From Kryptolebias marmoratus (lineage: Eukaryota; Chordata; Actinopteri; Cyprinodontiformes; Rivulidae): DNA of 64,000 nucleotides. The position numbers were made by a program, and so were the translations under genes. The DNA lies in the NCBI RefSeq assembly GCF_001649575.2, contig NC_051431.1, forward strand, positions 3,557,505-3,621,504. The letters are read 5' to 3'. Under the pieces are notes generated by a model. The model did not search any database. It had not been told where the DNA came from and saw only the letters and a list, made by a program, of their open reading frames with translations. How positions within the stretch are numbered: the first letter of the stretch is position 1; each line of letters begins with the position of its first letter. This document shows positions 21,481 through 31,885 of this stretch, piece by piece.

Positions 21481-21889
21481 GGTGAATAAATCTTTCTGTA
21501 CCCGAAAGCAGATCAAGATCTAAACTGAACAAAGCACTTTTAATTCTCCTGCTTTGTTATTGATTTCAGTCATTCTCTCGTGAAGTGAGTAATAAACAGA
21601 GACAAGCAGTAATTAAGATTATTATGCATCATCACTGTTGGTGTGTTAGTGGAGGAGAGGTGCACTGAAAAATCCATGAATACTTCTCTAAATTGTGAAC
21701 TATTTTGAGGTAATTAGATTTTGCTTTCATTTATATTATAAAGCAAGCGTGCGCACAGTGATGCCAACAGTCGTTTTCATACATTAACTGCAGCTCTTAA
21801 ATTTTGAAGGAGAAACCCAAAAGAGCTTCTCACAGAGAATGCACTTCCACTTTGGTTTGAATTTCTCGGAAAATGTAAAACAATAATTA
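21006..21889. other. No gene recognised
   Basis: Unclassified sequence apart from the (CA)n run listed separately. The two opposing frames through the (CA)n run are compositional. Confidence 0.45.
21431..21478. repeat. (CA)n microsatellite
   Basis: 24 perfect CA units. Confidence 0.98.
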
Positions 21890-21941
21890 AAAAATAAAAA
21901 ATCCCTGAAGGAATGCATATTGCCCACAGTTTTAGATTATA

Positions 21942-22806
21942 CAGGGTCAGCCATTTCTATGGATACACCTTAATAAAATGGGAATGGTTGGTGAAATTAA
22001 CTTCCTGTTTGTGGCACATTAGTATATGGGAGGGGTTGGGGGGGGGGAGGCTTTTCAAGATGGGAAGATGGGTGGTGACCATGGTGGCCATTTTGGATCC
22101 AACTTTTGTTTTTTCAATGGGAAGAGGATCATGTGACACATCAAACTTATTGGGACTTTCACAAGAAAAACAACGGTGTGCTTGGTTTTAACGTAATTTT
22201 ATTCTTTCATGAGTTATTTACAAGTTTCTCACCACTGATTAAATGTGTTCAAAGTGTTGGATTGTCAATGCAACCCTCTTCTCCCACTTCCACTTCCTGG
22301 AAAGTGGATTGTTCGTTGTGGGCCAGTTGAATGACCCCCAAGGTCTACCAATCTGACCCGCTGAGACTTTTATCTTTGGGGTCATCTGAAGGCGATCGTC
22401 TCTGATGTGAAGATACGAGATGTGCAGCACCTGAAACTACGGATACCAGAGGCCTGTGCGAGCATTTCTCCTGCGGTGTTGCTATCAGTGTGTGAAGAGT
22501 GGGAGAAGAGAGTTGCATTGACAATCCAACACATTTTATAAGTGGTGAGAAACTTGTAAATAACTCGTGAAAGAATAAAGTTACATTAAAACCAAGCACA
22601 CCGTTGTTTTTCTTGTGAAATTCCCAATAAGTTTGATGCGTCACATGACCCTCTTCCCATTGAAAAAACAGAAGCTGGATCCAAAATGGCCGACTTCAAA
22701 ATAGCTGGCATGGTCACCACCCATCTTGAAAAGTTTTCCCCCTCCCATATACTAATGTGCCACAAACAGGAAGTTAATTTCACCAACCATTCCCAGGCCG
22801 ACCCTG
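21942..22806 (+). mobile_element. Mariner/Tc1-type element with fold-back arms
   Basis: The termini CAGGGTCAGCC and GGCCGACCCTG are flanked by TA on both sides (21940-21941, 22807-22808). The left 0.36 kb and the right 0.31 kb are near-complete inverted copies of each other; both contain GTGTGCTTGGTTTTAA in opposite senses. The single-copy centre holds the end of a transposase frame. The right arm lacks about 35 bases next to its terminus. Confidence 0.88.
22299..22541 (+). pseudogene. Mariner/Tc1-type transposase C-terminus
   Basis: Eighty in-frame codons followed by TAA read GKWIVRCGPVE, a stop, PPRSTNLTR, a stop, DFYLWGHLKAIVSDVKIRD and finish VALTIQHIL. The block around the two stops is the WPPRSPDLxPLDxxxWG signature that contains the last catalytic aspartate of IS630/Tc1/mariner transposases. 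Both stops are TGA, one replacing the W of that signature. Upstream catalytic parts are missing. The final codons lie in the inverted arm, so an antisense copy exists at about 22250-22290. Confidence 0.85.
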
Positions 22807-23061
22807 TAGAAATGATAGAATTGTAATTATTTCGGTCAAACTTGAAAATTAAGCACAGATATAAATTAATATGCACAATTTATGTATTATTGTGAGATAT
22901 CACACACAAAGTATGTGTTGGGCAGGAATCTCAGCTACTACCATCTAAAACTTTAGCTCAACACCTTTAAAACTGAGTTTTTAGCCATTTTTGTGTTCGT
23001 TAATGTTGATTAAATCGGGTTGCTTCAAATGTTAATATGTTGATATTTTGCTAACAGACAG

Positions 23062-23312
23062 AGGTGACTCCAAACAGTTTAATGGCAAAATAAAATCACA
23101 CAGATTTTAGCTTGGTATCTGCAAGATTCACCGAGTTATAGCCAAGGACGGTTAGCTTTGGCAGCCATCTTGAAACAGGTTGATTTAGTTCTAGATATGC
23201 ACCTAATGGTCACTTTCTGAAAGTTCATGAGGTGTTTTGGTGACTAAAAGACGAACACACGGGTAAAATACCGTCCCCTTTCGCTGTTTAGGGGCGGGTG
23301 ATAACAGCTAGA
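23062..23312 (+). repeat. Family A repeat with distal end
   Basis: Directly follows the previous copy. It has AGATTTTAGCTTGGTATCTG, GGCAGCCATCTTGAAACAGG and GAACACACGGGTAAAATACC, then CCCCTTTCGCTGTTTAGGGG near its distal end. It is one of the few copies that extend past the AACAGACAG stretch. Confidence 0.7.
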
Positions 23313-24715
23313 GCACACCCTGTGTTCACAAACAAAAAAACAACCTTTGTGTGTCTCACTTTTCCTCTGCAGGTGTGAGTGGGGTCACTGCAGCCTCTGG
23401 TAACGACTCACAGTAATTGAGAGAAAACAGATGCCGTTGGAAGAGGGTGAAAGGGTCTTTAAGTGGCCTTGTTTTCCTCTCGCGGCCTCTGTAGCTTCAA
23501 ATTAGAGCGCAAACGATACATATATGAAGCATAGCAGGTCCACTCTGCATTGCATAATAACCTGCCTGAGGACAAACCTGTCTGTGGGAGGTAAAGCTCA
23601 GCATTTTATGATATCCAATTCAACCAAAGCCGGCATTTCATTAACGAGTCTTTTTTACTCACGCTCCGGCACTTTGATGTTTGTGTGAAAGCAGGGATGA
23701 TGAAGGAGCCTCTCTATGACTGACATGAACATTTAATCTGCGTTTTTTTTTTTTTTGCTTTGCTTTTTGGGCCGCATTCAAAGCTTTACCTCCAACATTA
23801 AGAGATCAAGTGGCGCGATTTTACTGACACTCCGTTCTGAGTCACACCGATCGTGTTGTTTTCCCTACAAGTTGCGACACTTGCCCAACAATCACCGGGC
23901 TGTTAACTTTTATATCCACTATCTGTATTTACATCCATCCTGCAGCCTTGAGCTCCGGCTATAAATAACTCCCGGAAAGGTTGCAAAGGAGGAAATAATG
24001 TTGGAGCCTTTTTTTTTTTTTTGAAAAGGGGAATGATTGACGTGGCTCGTGTGCCACAGAGCAGCAATTATATGACAAATGTGTTGAATTAAAAACTGCC
24101 ATATGGATGATTGAGTGAAAATATTAACTTGCCCTGCGACAAATTTAAACAGCTGAACTCTTATAGGGAAAGCTGGGTATAAATGGCTGTGTGCGTATGA
24201 AAAGTGCAAAAAAAAAAACCATGATAAGTTTGTTTAAATGAATAAACCTCTTGCACATAATTGACAAAGCTTTTTTGGTGGAGTCAGTGCATCTTTTCCA
24301 TTTCTATCACAGTAATGGACCAGAGCAGTTATCAGAGCTTTTAAACCGTTTCTCTCTTGGGAACCAGCTTCACCATGAATATATTTGGCCGTTCACATCA
24401 TGAATATAAAAAGCTAATATGGGATATCTTTATGCTGAGAACATCTGGCTGGAAATGGGTTTGGAAATGGCAGTCACAGACAAATACGAAACATGCTCTA
24501 TCTCCAAAACAAATTACACAAAAGTAATAAAAAGTCCAGACAAAAGGGCATTGATAATAGAATTATTTCTTGGTTATAAAATAGGACAAATAAACCCACT
24601 TTCATTTGTACGTTCACGGCAGCCTCTCACTTCTTCTGGATGGCTTTAAATTGGCCTTGAGTACTAATATAAGGATTGTTTAGTGTTATTTTTAACCCCC
24701 ACATTGAAAATGTTA
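23313..24715. other. No gene; repeat-poor
   Basis: Unclassified apart from short T and A runs. Possible conserved non-coding DNA; not shown by the sequence itself. Confidence 0.4.
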
Positions 24716-24957
24716 CCAGGACCGCTTTCTTCCACCTGCATCACTAAAATTAGAACCATCTTGTCCCAAAATGATGCAAAAAACTGGTCCGTGTTTTTAT
24801 CACTTCTAGGCTGGTTTACTTGTGGTTCCTAGAGGTTCAAAACACTAGAATAGGATCAGGCTCCTCTCTTATGGAACCAGCTTCCAGTTTCTGTCTGTGA
24901 GGCCGACACTCTGTTTGCTTTTAAGACCAGGCTGAAGACTTTCCTGTACGATACATC
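24716..24957 (+). mobile_element. L2-like LINE reverse transcriptase fragment
   Basis: Frames give ILSQNDAKNWSVFLSLLGWF and, after a deletion, SLLWNQLPVSVCEADTLFAF followed by KTRLKTFLYD. These match the end of the L2/CR1-group reverse transcriptase ORF. The intervening RT thumb region is lost. It is cut at its 3' end by the MITE at 24966. Confidence 0.65.
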
Positions 24958-24965
24958 CTATACAT

Positions 24966-25179
24966 CAGGGGTGGGCAATCCTGGTCCTCTAAGGCCACCA
25001 TCCTGCATGTTTTCCTTGTTTCCCTGCTCCAACACACCTGATTCAGAGGTTAAATCACCTCTTCTTGTTCTGCAGAAGCCTGTTAATCACCCATTGATTC
25101 AAATCAGGTGTGTTGGAGCAGAGAAACAAGTAAAACCTGCAGGATGGTGGCCCTCCAGGACCAGGATTGCACACCCCTG
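24966..25179. mobile_element. Hairpin MITE, hAT type (214 bases)
   Basis: The same length and ends as the copy at 19889: CAGGGGTGGGCAATCCTGG and CCAGGATTGCACACCCCTG. The flanks CTATACAT and ATATAAAT match at 6 of 8 positions. Confidence 0.9.
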
Positions 25180-25189
25180 ATATAAATTG

Positions 25190-25861
25190 AGTGGAGGTTG
25201 AAAGAGTGGAGAGCTTTAAGTTTCTTGGAGTGCACATCTTGGCGAACCTCACCTGGGCTTCCAACACCCGACACTTAGTGGGGAAAGCTGAACGGAGACC
25301 GGACTTCCTTAGGAAGCTTCAACAGTCCCACCTTCCTCTTCGACTGCTGGTTTACAGGGCTGCCATCGAAAGCATGCAGACACACTGCTGCACGGTTTGG
25401 TTTAAGACAAATCTGCAACGAGTGGTGAAAGAAGCAGAAAAAAGTCACTTCCCCTTCCGTCAGCGATATCTATATCTGCTGGCTTAAAAAAAAAAAGGCC
25501 GTCTGCATCTCAATGGACTTTACTCACCTTGGTCATTCTTTGTTTTCTGTCCTTCCCTCTAAGATGAGGTTCAGACGATTAAAAACAAAGACTAAGAGAT
25601 TGAGACACAGGCTGTGAAAGCTATCAAACCTTCTTCTCAACCTTGACAAATTCTTTCATAGATAGGTATCGATACACCTTGATGGTCAATCACTTGTCAC
25701 ATCACTTTCATGGTGCAATACATTGTTTTTTTTATTTTATTAGTAGTTAAATGTATTGTGTATGTTATCCTTTTATTCTGCCTAAGGGAGAGAAGTTGCT
25801 AAATTCGTTTCATTGTTTAACATTGTTTTATCAGTGACAATAAAGATTCTATTCTATTCTA
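25190..25861 (+). mobile_element. LINE 3' end with RT C-terminus and (ATTCT)n tail
   Basis: The open frame 25191-25487 reads VERVESFKFLGVHILANLTW, then KAERRPDFLRKLQQSHLPLR and LVYRAAIESMQTHC, the conserved C-terminal block of a jockey/CR1/Rex-type non-LTR reverse transcriptase. A long 3' untranslated region follows and ends GACAATAAAGATTC, ATTCTATTCTA, a pentanucleotide tail. The 5' part is missing, as usual for truncated retrocopies. The clade cannot be settled here. Confidence 0.75.
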
Positions 25862-26379
25862 TGGTTAGGGTTTCCTGAGCTGTCCCTTAGTTATGCTGCT
25901 TAAAGCTGGACCCTGCTGGAGGACAAACGGATCACATTTCTTCACTCTGCTGCTGTTTTTACCATCAGTAAAGATGGAGGAAGCATGTCCACAATGTCCC
26001 TTTGTTCAGAACTGAAGCCAACATGTCCGTGCTTTTGGGAGCCGCCATGTTGGCTCCCTCGATATGGAAGTCCCATCTGCACACGTACCAGGATCAGGAA
26101 CACCTGAAAAAAGGATTTTAAAGTGTATTTTTTTTTTTTTTTAGTTAGGATAATGACCAATTTATTTACACGGAGGGGGTTGGATTTAAAACTGCACAAG
26201 ACTCTGCCACCAGGGGGCAACCCTCCACTGTGGCTTCCGGTCCTGCCTGTAATTATATGTTGATGGTCTTTACTTTCCCTACTTCCCATGTTTGTATTTG
26301 TAATTATTGGTGTCACTAACCCTTCCACTTGGACTAATCCTCCTGTGTTTGTGTCTCTTTCCTGTCCTCTCAAACCCCT
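25862..26379. other. No recognised gene
   Basis: Unclassified. Mirrored GAGCCGCCATGTTGGCTCC at 26039 forms a small hairpin. Confidence 0.4.
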
Positions 26380-26725
26380 CCTCCAGTCCAGGCAGATGGC
26401 CGCCCATTCTCAGCCTGGTTCTGGTTCTGGTTCTGCTGGAGGTTTTGTTTCTTGTAAAAAGGGAGTAGTTTCTTTCCACTGTCACCAACCTGCTGCTCAG
26501 GGTGGAGGATTTTGACGAAGTAAAGATTTGATGGAATCTACCGGCTTCCTTAGATAGATAACTTTTATTAATTGGCATTTCATAATGAACTGTGTGAATA
26601 TATTGTATTATAATTGGACTGAATTGACAGTAAATGGAATAAAATTGGACTTGTTGCTTTTTGCTGTTTAGTCCCCTGAAATGAATTTTGTTGTGACCTG
26701 GTGCTACGTACAGTAAATAAACTGA
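26380..26725 (+). mobile_element. LINE-type 3' end
   Basis: It has TCTGCTGGAGGTTTTGTTTC, AAAAAGGGAGTAGTTTCTTT and the terminal TTGTTGTGACCTGGTGCTAC then AGTAAATAAACTGAATTTA. This arrangement ends a common teleost L2-like LINE. No coding part is recognised. Confidence 0.55.
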
Positions 26726-27502
26726 ATTTAATTAAATATGTCAAATTATGCTCCTACAATAATTCCAAACATTTTCAAAGTCGTTTTTTTTTATATTTGA
26801 GCATCTGGTTGTACTTGCTTAAACCTGAGATGCTTTTCAGCCATCTGGTGGAAACGAGCTCCAAAATGCTTACAAGATATCAGGGACGTGGTGAGACAGG
26901 AATTAGGAAAAGAGAAAATAAAAAAAAAGCCACAGTTTGAAAAATACGGCCACCTCCTGCTGCTCTCGTGTTTCCTCGCCGTCCCGAGCTGCTCTCTGCA
27001 GATGAGCACAGACATTTGCACACAGTCCATATGTGCAGGCAGGGATTCAACACTCCGGCTCGCTTCGTATACATGAAATTAAATTAGCTGCAGCTGTGAG
27101 CACTGCTCTGTGTGAAGCTAATGTTCACTTAATTGGAAAGCATTTTAAAAAACGGACGGGTCAGCATTTTCTGAATTACGTTTAACCTGAAAATAAAAGC
27201 CAAAAAAAAAAAAAAACTGAAGCCACAAAATTATCTTTTAACTCTGTCTTATAGACTTTATCAATGCAACAATAAATGCAATATAAATGTAAAAGTATGC
27301 TTTTGAATAATGTATTCAGAAACCTTTTCTAAACTTTTGGAAAATGAATATTTTATTTAGCCACCAGCTGAGATTGGATTCTGTTTGAGGAGTAGAAAAG
27401 ATAATATGAAGTTTGTATTTTTTATTTATTTGAACTTAAAAGTTCAAATCATTTTATGTAAATTCAGCTTCTTGACCGGAGTGAGAGCTCCTGAAACGTA
27501 AC
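26726..27502. other. No recognised feature
   Basis: Unclassified AT-rich sequence. Confidence 0.4.
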
Positions 27503-27775
27503 GATGGTAAATGGACTGTACTTATATAGCACCTTTCTAGTCAACCAGGCCACTCAGAGTGCTTTACAACCCAATCCCAGCCCTCATTTACCCGTCCACA
27601 CAGCACTCTGAGACATTTTTACAGAGCTAATCTAAAAAAATCATCCTACAGAGTCCAAACAGCGCTTTAGATGCCGTTCATACACCGATGGGGCGCATCC
27701 GAGGCAATGAGGGGTTCAGTGTTTCAACGTGTGGCTGCGTGCTGATGGAATCGAACCACAGCCGCTCCAAACGTT
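27503..27775. repeat. Teleost dispersed repeat (GTAAATGGACTG type)
   Basis: It starts GGTAAATGGACTGTACTTA, then TATAGCACCTTTCTAGTC and CAGAGTGCTTTACAAC, and ends GATGGAATCGAACCACAGCC. This layout is a common retroposon end in fish genomes. Confidence 0.65.
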
Positions 27776-28639
27776 ACCTAAATAACAGCCCGACGACAGA
27801 AACATACCGTGTAAAGACAGGACTGAAGCCCATGAAGCCCAACCAGTGTAAAATAAAAACATAAAGTCCTAAAAAGAACAAAAATACTGGAATAACTGAT
27901 GGTTGAACTCCGAATGAAAATATATGACTTTATTAGTGTTTAATCACATTTCACAGTCTTCTATTGCGCCTCATAACAGTTTTTGCTGCTGTGTCTTTTT
28001 GATATACTTTGTATTTATTACTGTCTGTCATTTTGTTATACTTTGTTTACTTGTAATCTTTTAAAGATCAACAGTTTTTCAGACTTTCTGAAAGTCTTTC
28101 AAAGGTTTTCTTTGGACTTTGGCTGCTTTTTCCCCCACACAGAACGATATTTGTTGTCCTTTTTAGGTTTAATTTGGAAACGAAAATACCAAAGTTAATA
28201 GTTTTTCCACACGTAAAATGACAAATTCAGCTCCAACAGGATGATTCCCAAACAATTAGCTGAAAACTTGTCGTAGATGATCAACAGAAAGATGACGAAT
28301 CTCTCCGGTCCTGTGTTGATAGTTCCTTAAAGACCGGATTTTCAGACACTGTTTATTTATATATAAATACAATTCAGATTTTTTTTTATTACTTGTCTTA
28401 TTTTTTAAACACAAACTGCACAGCATGCTGTCAGTGTCAGGTCTGGAAAACTATTTATTTAAAACAAAAACCTTTTGAGAGATTATAAAGCGATTAGGGG
28501 TGGTTTAAAACTTTTGCACAGTACTTTATAAACACAAACAAAGACATTAAACAATCACTGCATGACAAGCAGCCAGAAAATACAATAAAACTTATGTTCA
28601 AGATGATAAAATGAATAATAACAATAAAAGGATCTAGGT
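27776..28639. other. No recognised feature
   Basis: Unclassified AT-rich sequence. Confidence 0.4.
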
Positions 28640-29146
28640 CACACATGTCAAACTCAAGGCCCGCAGGCCAGATCCGGCCCTCTGTAACATTTCATCCGGC
28701 CCTCCAGTCTGGTTCAGATCGAGTCTCTGATTCTTATTTTGCTTTAAAAAACTGAGCCTAATTAGTGGAGTTTTCTCTTGATAGTGACTTAGAAACCAAC
28801 AATATATAGTTTTAATTTCTGTATGATCAGGTTTTTGTTGAAAAATCTGTTTTAATGTTAAAAAATTAATTTAAAAGCTGAGTGAGGTGTAAGAAATGAC
28901 AGCTAATGATGAGCTTTTTGAAGTTTGATCCATTTGTCTGTGTTCATTAAAGTCTGTTTGCTCTAAATTCTGTATAATCTAACTGGGAAAAGGTCATTGA
29001 TATTTCTATATGAATGATTTGACATAATACATCTAAAACCAAGGTTAATTTACGTAATTTTTAATAAATATTGATCGTGACTGGCCCTTGGCAAGGACCA
29101 AATATTTAATTTTGGCCCCCTTGCGTCACTGGGTTTGACACCCCTG
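28640..29146. mobile_element. hAT-type non-autonomous element
   Basis: The left end CACACATGTCAAACTCAAGG and the right end GGGTTTGACACCCCTG are inverted repeats. The flanks ATCTAGGT (28632-28639) and ATTTAGAG (29147-29154) agree at 6 of 8 positions. The interior from about 28750 matches 1-406. Confidence 0.82.
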
Positions 29147-29154
29147 ATTTAGAG

Positions 29155-31189
29155 AGTTTATCAGTTACATTGCCTGTCAATTAAAGTTATCAGAATAAAG
29201 TACAAGATACAAATAAAATACAGTAAAGAATACTGGAGATAAAGCTGAAACTATCCTGGTCAATTATTGATAATGAAGTTAGGAGTAATTATGCTGACGT
29301 TGTTTTAAACTACATGAATGTTGGCAGGAGTTATCTCATCAAAGAGAGTGTTATATTGCTCACCAAATTCCTATTGCTCAGCTCAGCATGGAGATGATTA
29401 ATGAAAACATGGGAGCTATAAATCTCGGACAACTTCCGACGTCAGACCAGCGTCCTGCAGTTCAACCGCTGAACATGAACGGAAAGGACAGAATCGATAA
29501 TAATGGCTAATATACACTCCTCCTTAGCATTTGTGGGCACAGGTGCTGAGCTTTAACGCTCACAGTCCACCGAATGCTTGGAGATGTGAGATGAAACATG
29601 ATGTAAATTAGGCCGTCTTTCCCCGTAGCAAGGTCCTCTGACCTTCATCCTGCAGAAGCACTCTCAGGAAGAACAGCGGGGGTTACAAAAGGACCAGATG
29701 GTACAAAAAAATAAAACCTGGATTACAGAAATATCAAATGTGCAATAATTAATAATGTGTCTCGGTTTAATTACAGCCGACAGAATATGTTCTGACATGA
29801 AGTTACAGAGAAAAACTCCACACGTAGCATTGTTTTTCTTGTTGTTTTACGTTTTATTTTAAAATCTGTTTGGTCTCAGACATTGTGGTGAAAGTATATT
29901 TAACTGTGGATGTCAGGAAATGTATTTAATAAAGTTTTTTATTATTGCTCGGCATTTCCATTTTTATAACAAGACGTCAGCTTTGCTCCGTGTAACGAAG
30001 GCGATTACTCTGTACAGAATAAAAAAGGAGATTTACAGCATCGCAGGATGGGATTAAAAAAACCACGATGCTACAGAGGCTACAGGTCGCTTCCAAAAAA
30101 GCCCTGAACATCGTTTCACTTCCACACCTTCATCCTACACGCTGCGTACAGTTCTCCATGCTTTTAACCCTCTAAGGTCTAGAGTGAAACTGAACGTTTT
30201 TGGACTATTTTAAATTTGCTTTATATTTCACCCTAAAAGTGGTTTAACCTGCCATGTTTGAAGTCATTATTTTCAGCACAACCTCCCAAGTGTGAATTTC
30301 AAGTAATATTTTACTTTTGACCTACTGTATTAACACAACAGACCTAAAATCACACAAAAAACATAAAATCCGAGTGGAAAATTCTTAGTTTTTTTACTGT
30401 AAAAATCACAAATATACTTAATGAAATGTTTTTACGACTTAGAATGCAAATATAATCAGTAATATTCATAAACATGTGAACAAATTGAGCAAACAACAAA
30501 GTTATATAGACTTTCTCCATTAAAATGCTGACAATTTCTTAGGCGTTTTTTAGACAAAACAATCAGGAGCTCTAAAAATTGCCATAAATCCTTTGGGCTA
30601 CTCATATAAACAGTTTCTGTCCAAAACAAGGCAGAGGGGCACATCACATTCTTAGTTTTGGTCATTTTCTATGTCCTGTTCATGCAGGATCATTCAGGTA
30701 AATGTTATAAAATATATCCTGATGTATGCTCAAAATATGCTTCCAAAATATGGATCTGAATCTGTTTGTTGTTATTATTTTGGCTGGAAGGGAGACAGAC
30801 AAAACACGTTCTGTCTCCAGTAATCCTTCTCTAAAATAAAAAAATGGATCACCTAGTTCATCAGCAAAGTCCTCACTGTCTGTCCCAGTTTAAACTACAC
30901 CCTAACTATAAAATCCAAACATGCCAAATGTCACAAAACACATAACTCACTCCCGCGCTCGCGATTTTGTTTTTGTTGTTTGTTTTTTTGGCGCCGCCAA
31001 ATTTCCTTTAATTTTTGTGCCTCTTTCTTCTTCTGCCTGTGGATTTTTAATCACTTGACAGATAATGTTGAGCCTCCGTCAGATTGGAGAGGAGGGGGAG
31101 TTAAATAAAAAAAAAAAACATGCCAGAAACTTAAAACCAAGATCATTTCATTAAAAAAAGAGATTCCCTTATTGCTGTTTGTTTCTGCA
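29155..31189. other. No gene recognised
   Basis: About 2 kb of AT-rich unclassified sequence without a recognised terminus. Confidence 0.4.
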
Positions 31190-31380
31190 ACTCAGCTACT
31201 GCCACACCCGATTTTAGCTCCATATCTGTAGAACTGACTGTCAGAGTCGTTCAGTTGGGTGTGGCGGCCATCTTGGATTATGTTGACTCCAAAGAGCGTG
31301 CATGTCTCCACATTTCCATTAAACTCCACTCACTGGTTCAGAAGATGTTTTGCTAACAGGCAGACAGGGTTGATTCCAAC
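31190..31380 (+). repeat. Family A repeat
   Basis: CTCAGCTACTGCCACACCCG, GGTGTGGCGGCCATCTTGGA and TGTTTTGCTAACAGGCAGAC in order. Confidence 0.8.
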
Positions 31381-31423
31381 AGTTATTATCAAAGTTTTAA
31401 ACGCAGGTAATTAAGCACTCGGA

Positions 31424-31596
31424 GTGTTTGTTGGGAATCACTCCCGGCTACTACCACACCAAACTTTAGCTCAATGAAATGTTAGACTTTAATCGAGTAG
31501 ATTCCAGAAGTTAATCAGTTTACAATCGATGACTTTCTGAGAGTTTCATTAAAATCTGTTCAGTGGTTCATGAGACATTTTGCTAACAGACAAGTG
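31424..31596 (+). repeat. Family A repeat, adjacent second copy
   Basis: GTTGGGAATCACTCCCGGC, ACTACCACACCAAACTTTAG and GTTCATGAGACATTTTGC in order. A LINE end is inserted at its distal AACAGAC. Confidence 0.8.
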
Positions 31597-31885
31597 AAGT
31601 GAAGTGAGATTTATTCATGTAGCACTTTTCAGCAACAAGGCCATCCAAAGCGTTTTACAACAGAATCAAACACATCAATCATGTATAATCTAAATGAAAT
31701 ATAGGACAATCTAAATAAAATCGTGAAACTAAACATGAGCTAAGACAGTCAAAATAGTAGCTAAGATAATCTAAATTAAATCATGATAAAGTTAAAGCTG
31801 AACTAAACAACAATCAGGAATCTAACAATCTGACAAGATAAACTAAATGTACAGGAAGGCTAAATAAGCTAAAACTAATGGTACA
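31597..31885 (-). mobile_element. L2-like LINE 3' end
   Basis: GTGAAGTGAGATTTATTCAT, TAGCACTTTTCAGCAACAAGG and CAAAGCGTTTTACAACAG are the reverse of the LINE terminus seen at 56740-56810. The segment 31690-31880 is the reverse complement, with changes, of 52750-52920. Confidence 0.7.

Larger units (their letters stand above)
21890..23060 (+). repeat. Family A repeat split by a mariner-like element
   Basis: It begins CCCTGAAGGAATGCATATTG and is interrupted at the TA at 21940-21941. It resumes after 22808 and continues with CAGCTACTACCATC, GAGTTTTTAGCCATTTTTGT and ATATTTTGCTAACAGACAG. Confidence 0.8.

Noticed and set aside
21199..21523. Cysteine/valine-rich and histidine/threonine-rich proteins on opposite strands
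   Set aside because: Both are translations of the (CA)n microsatellite.
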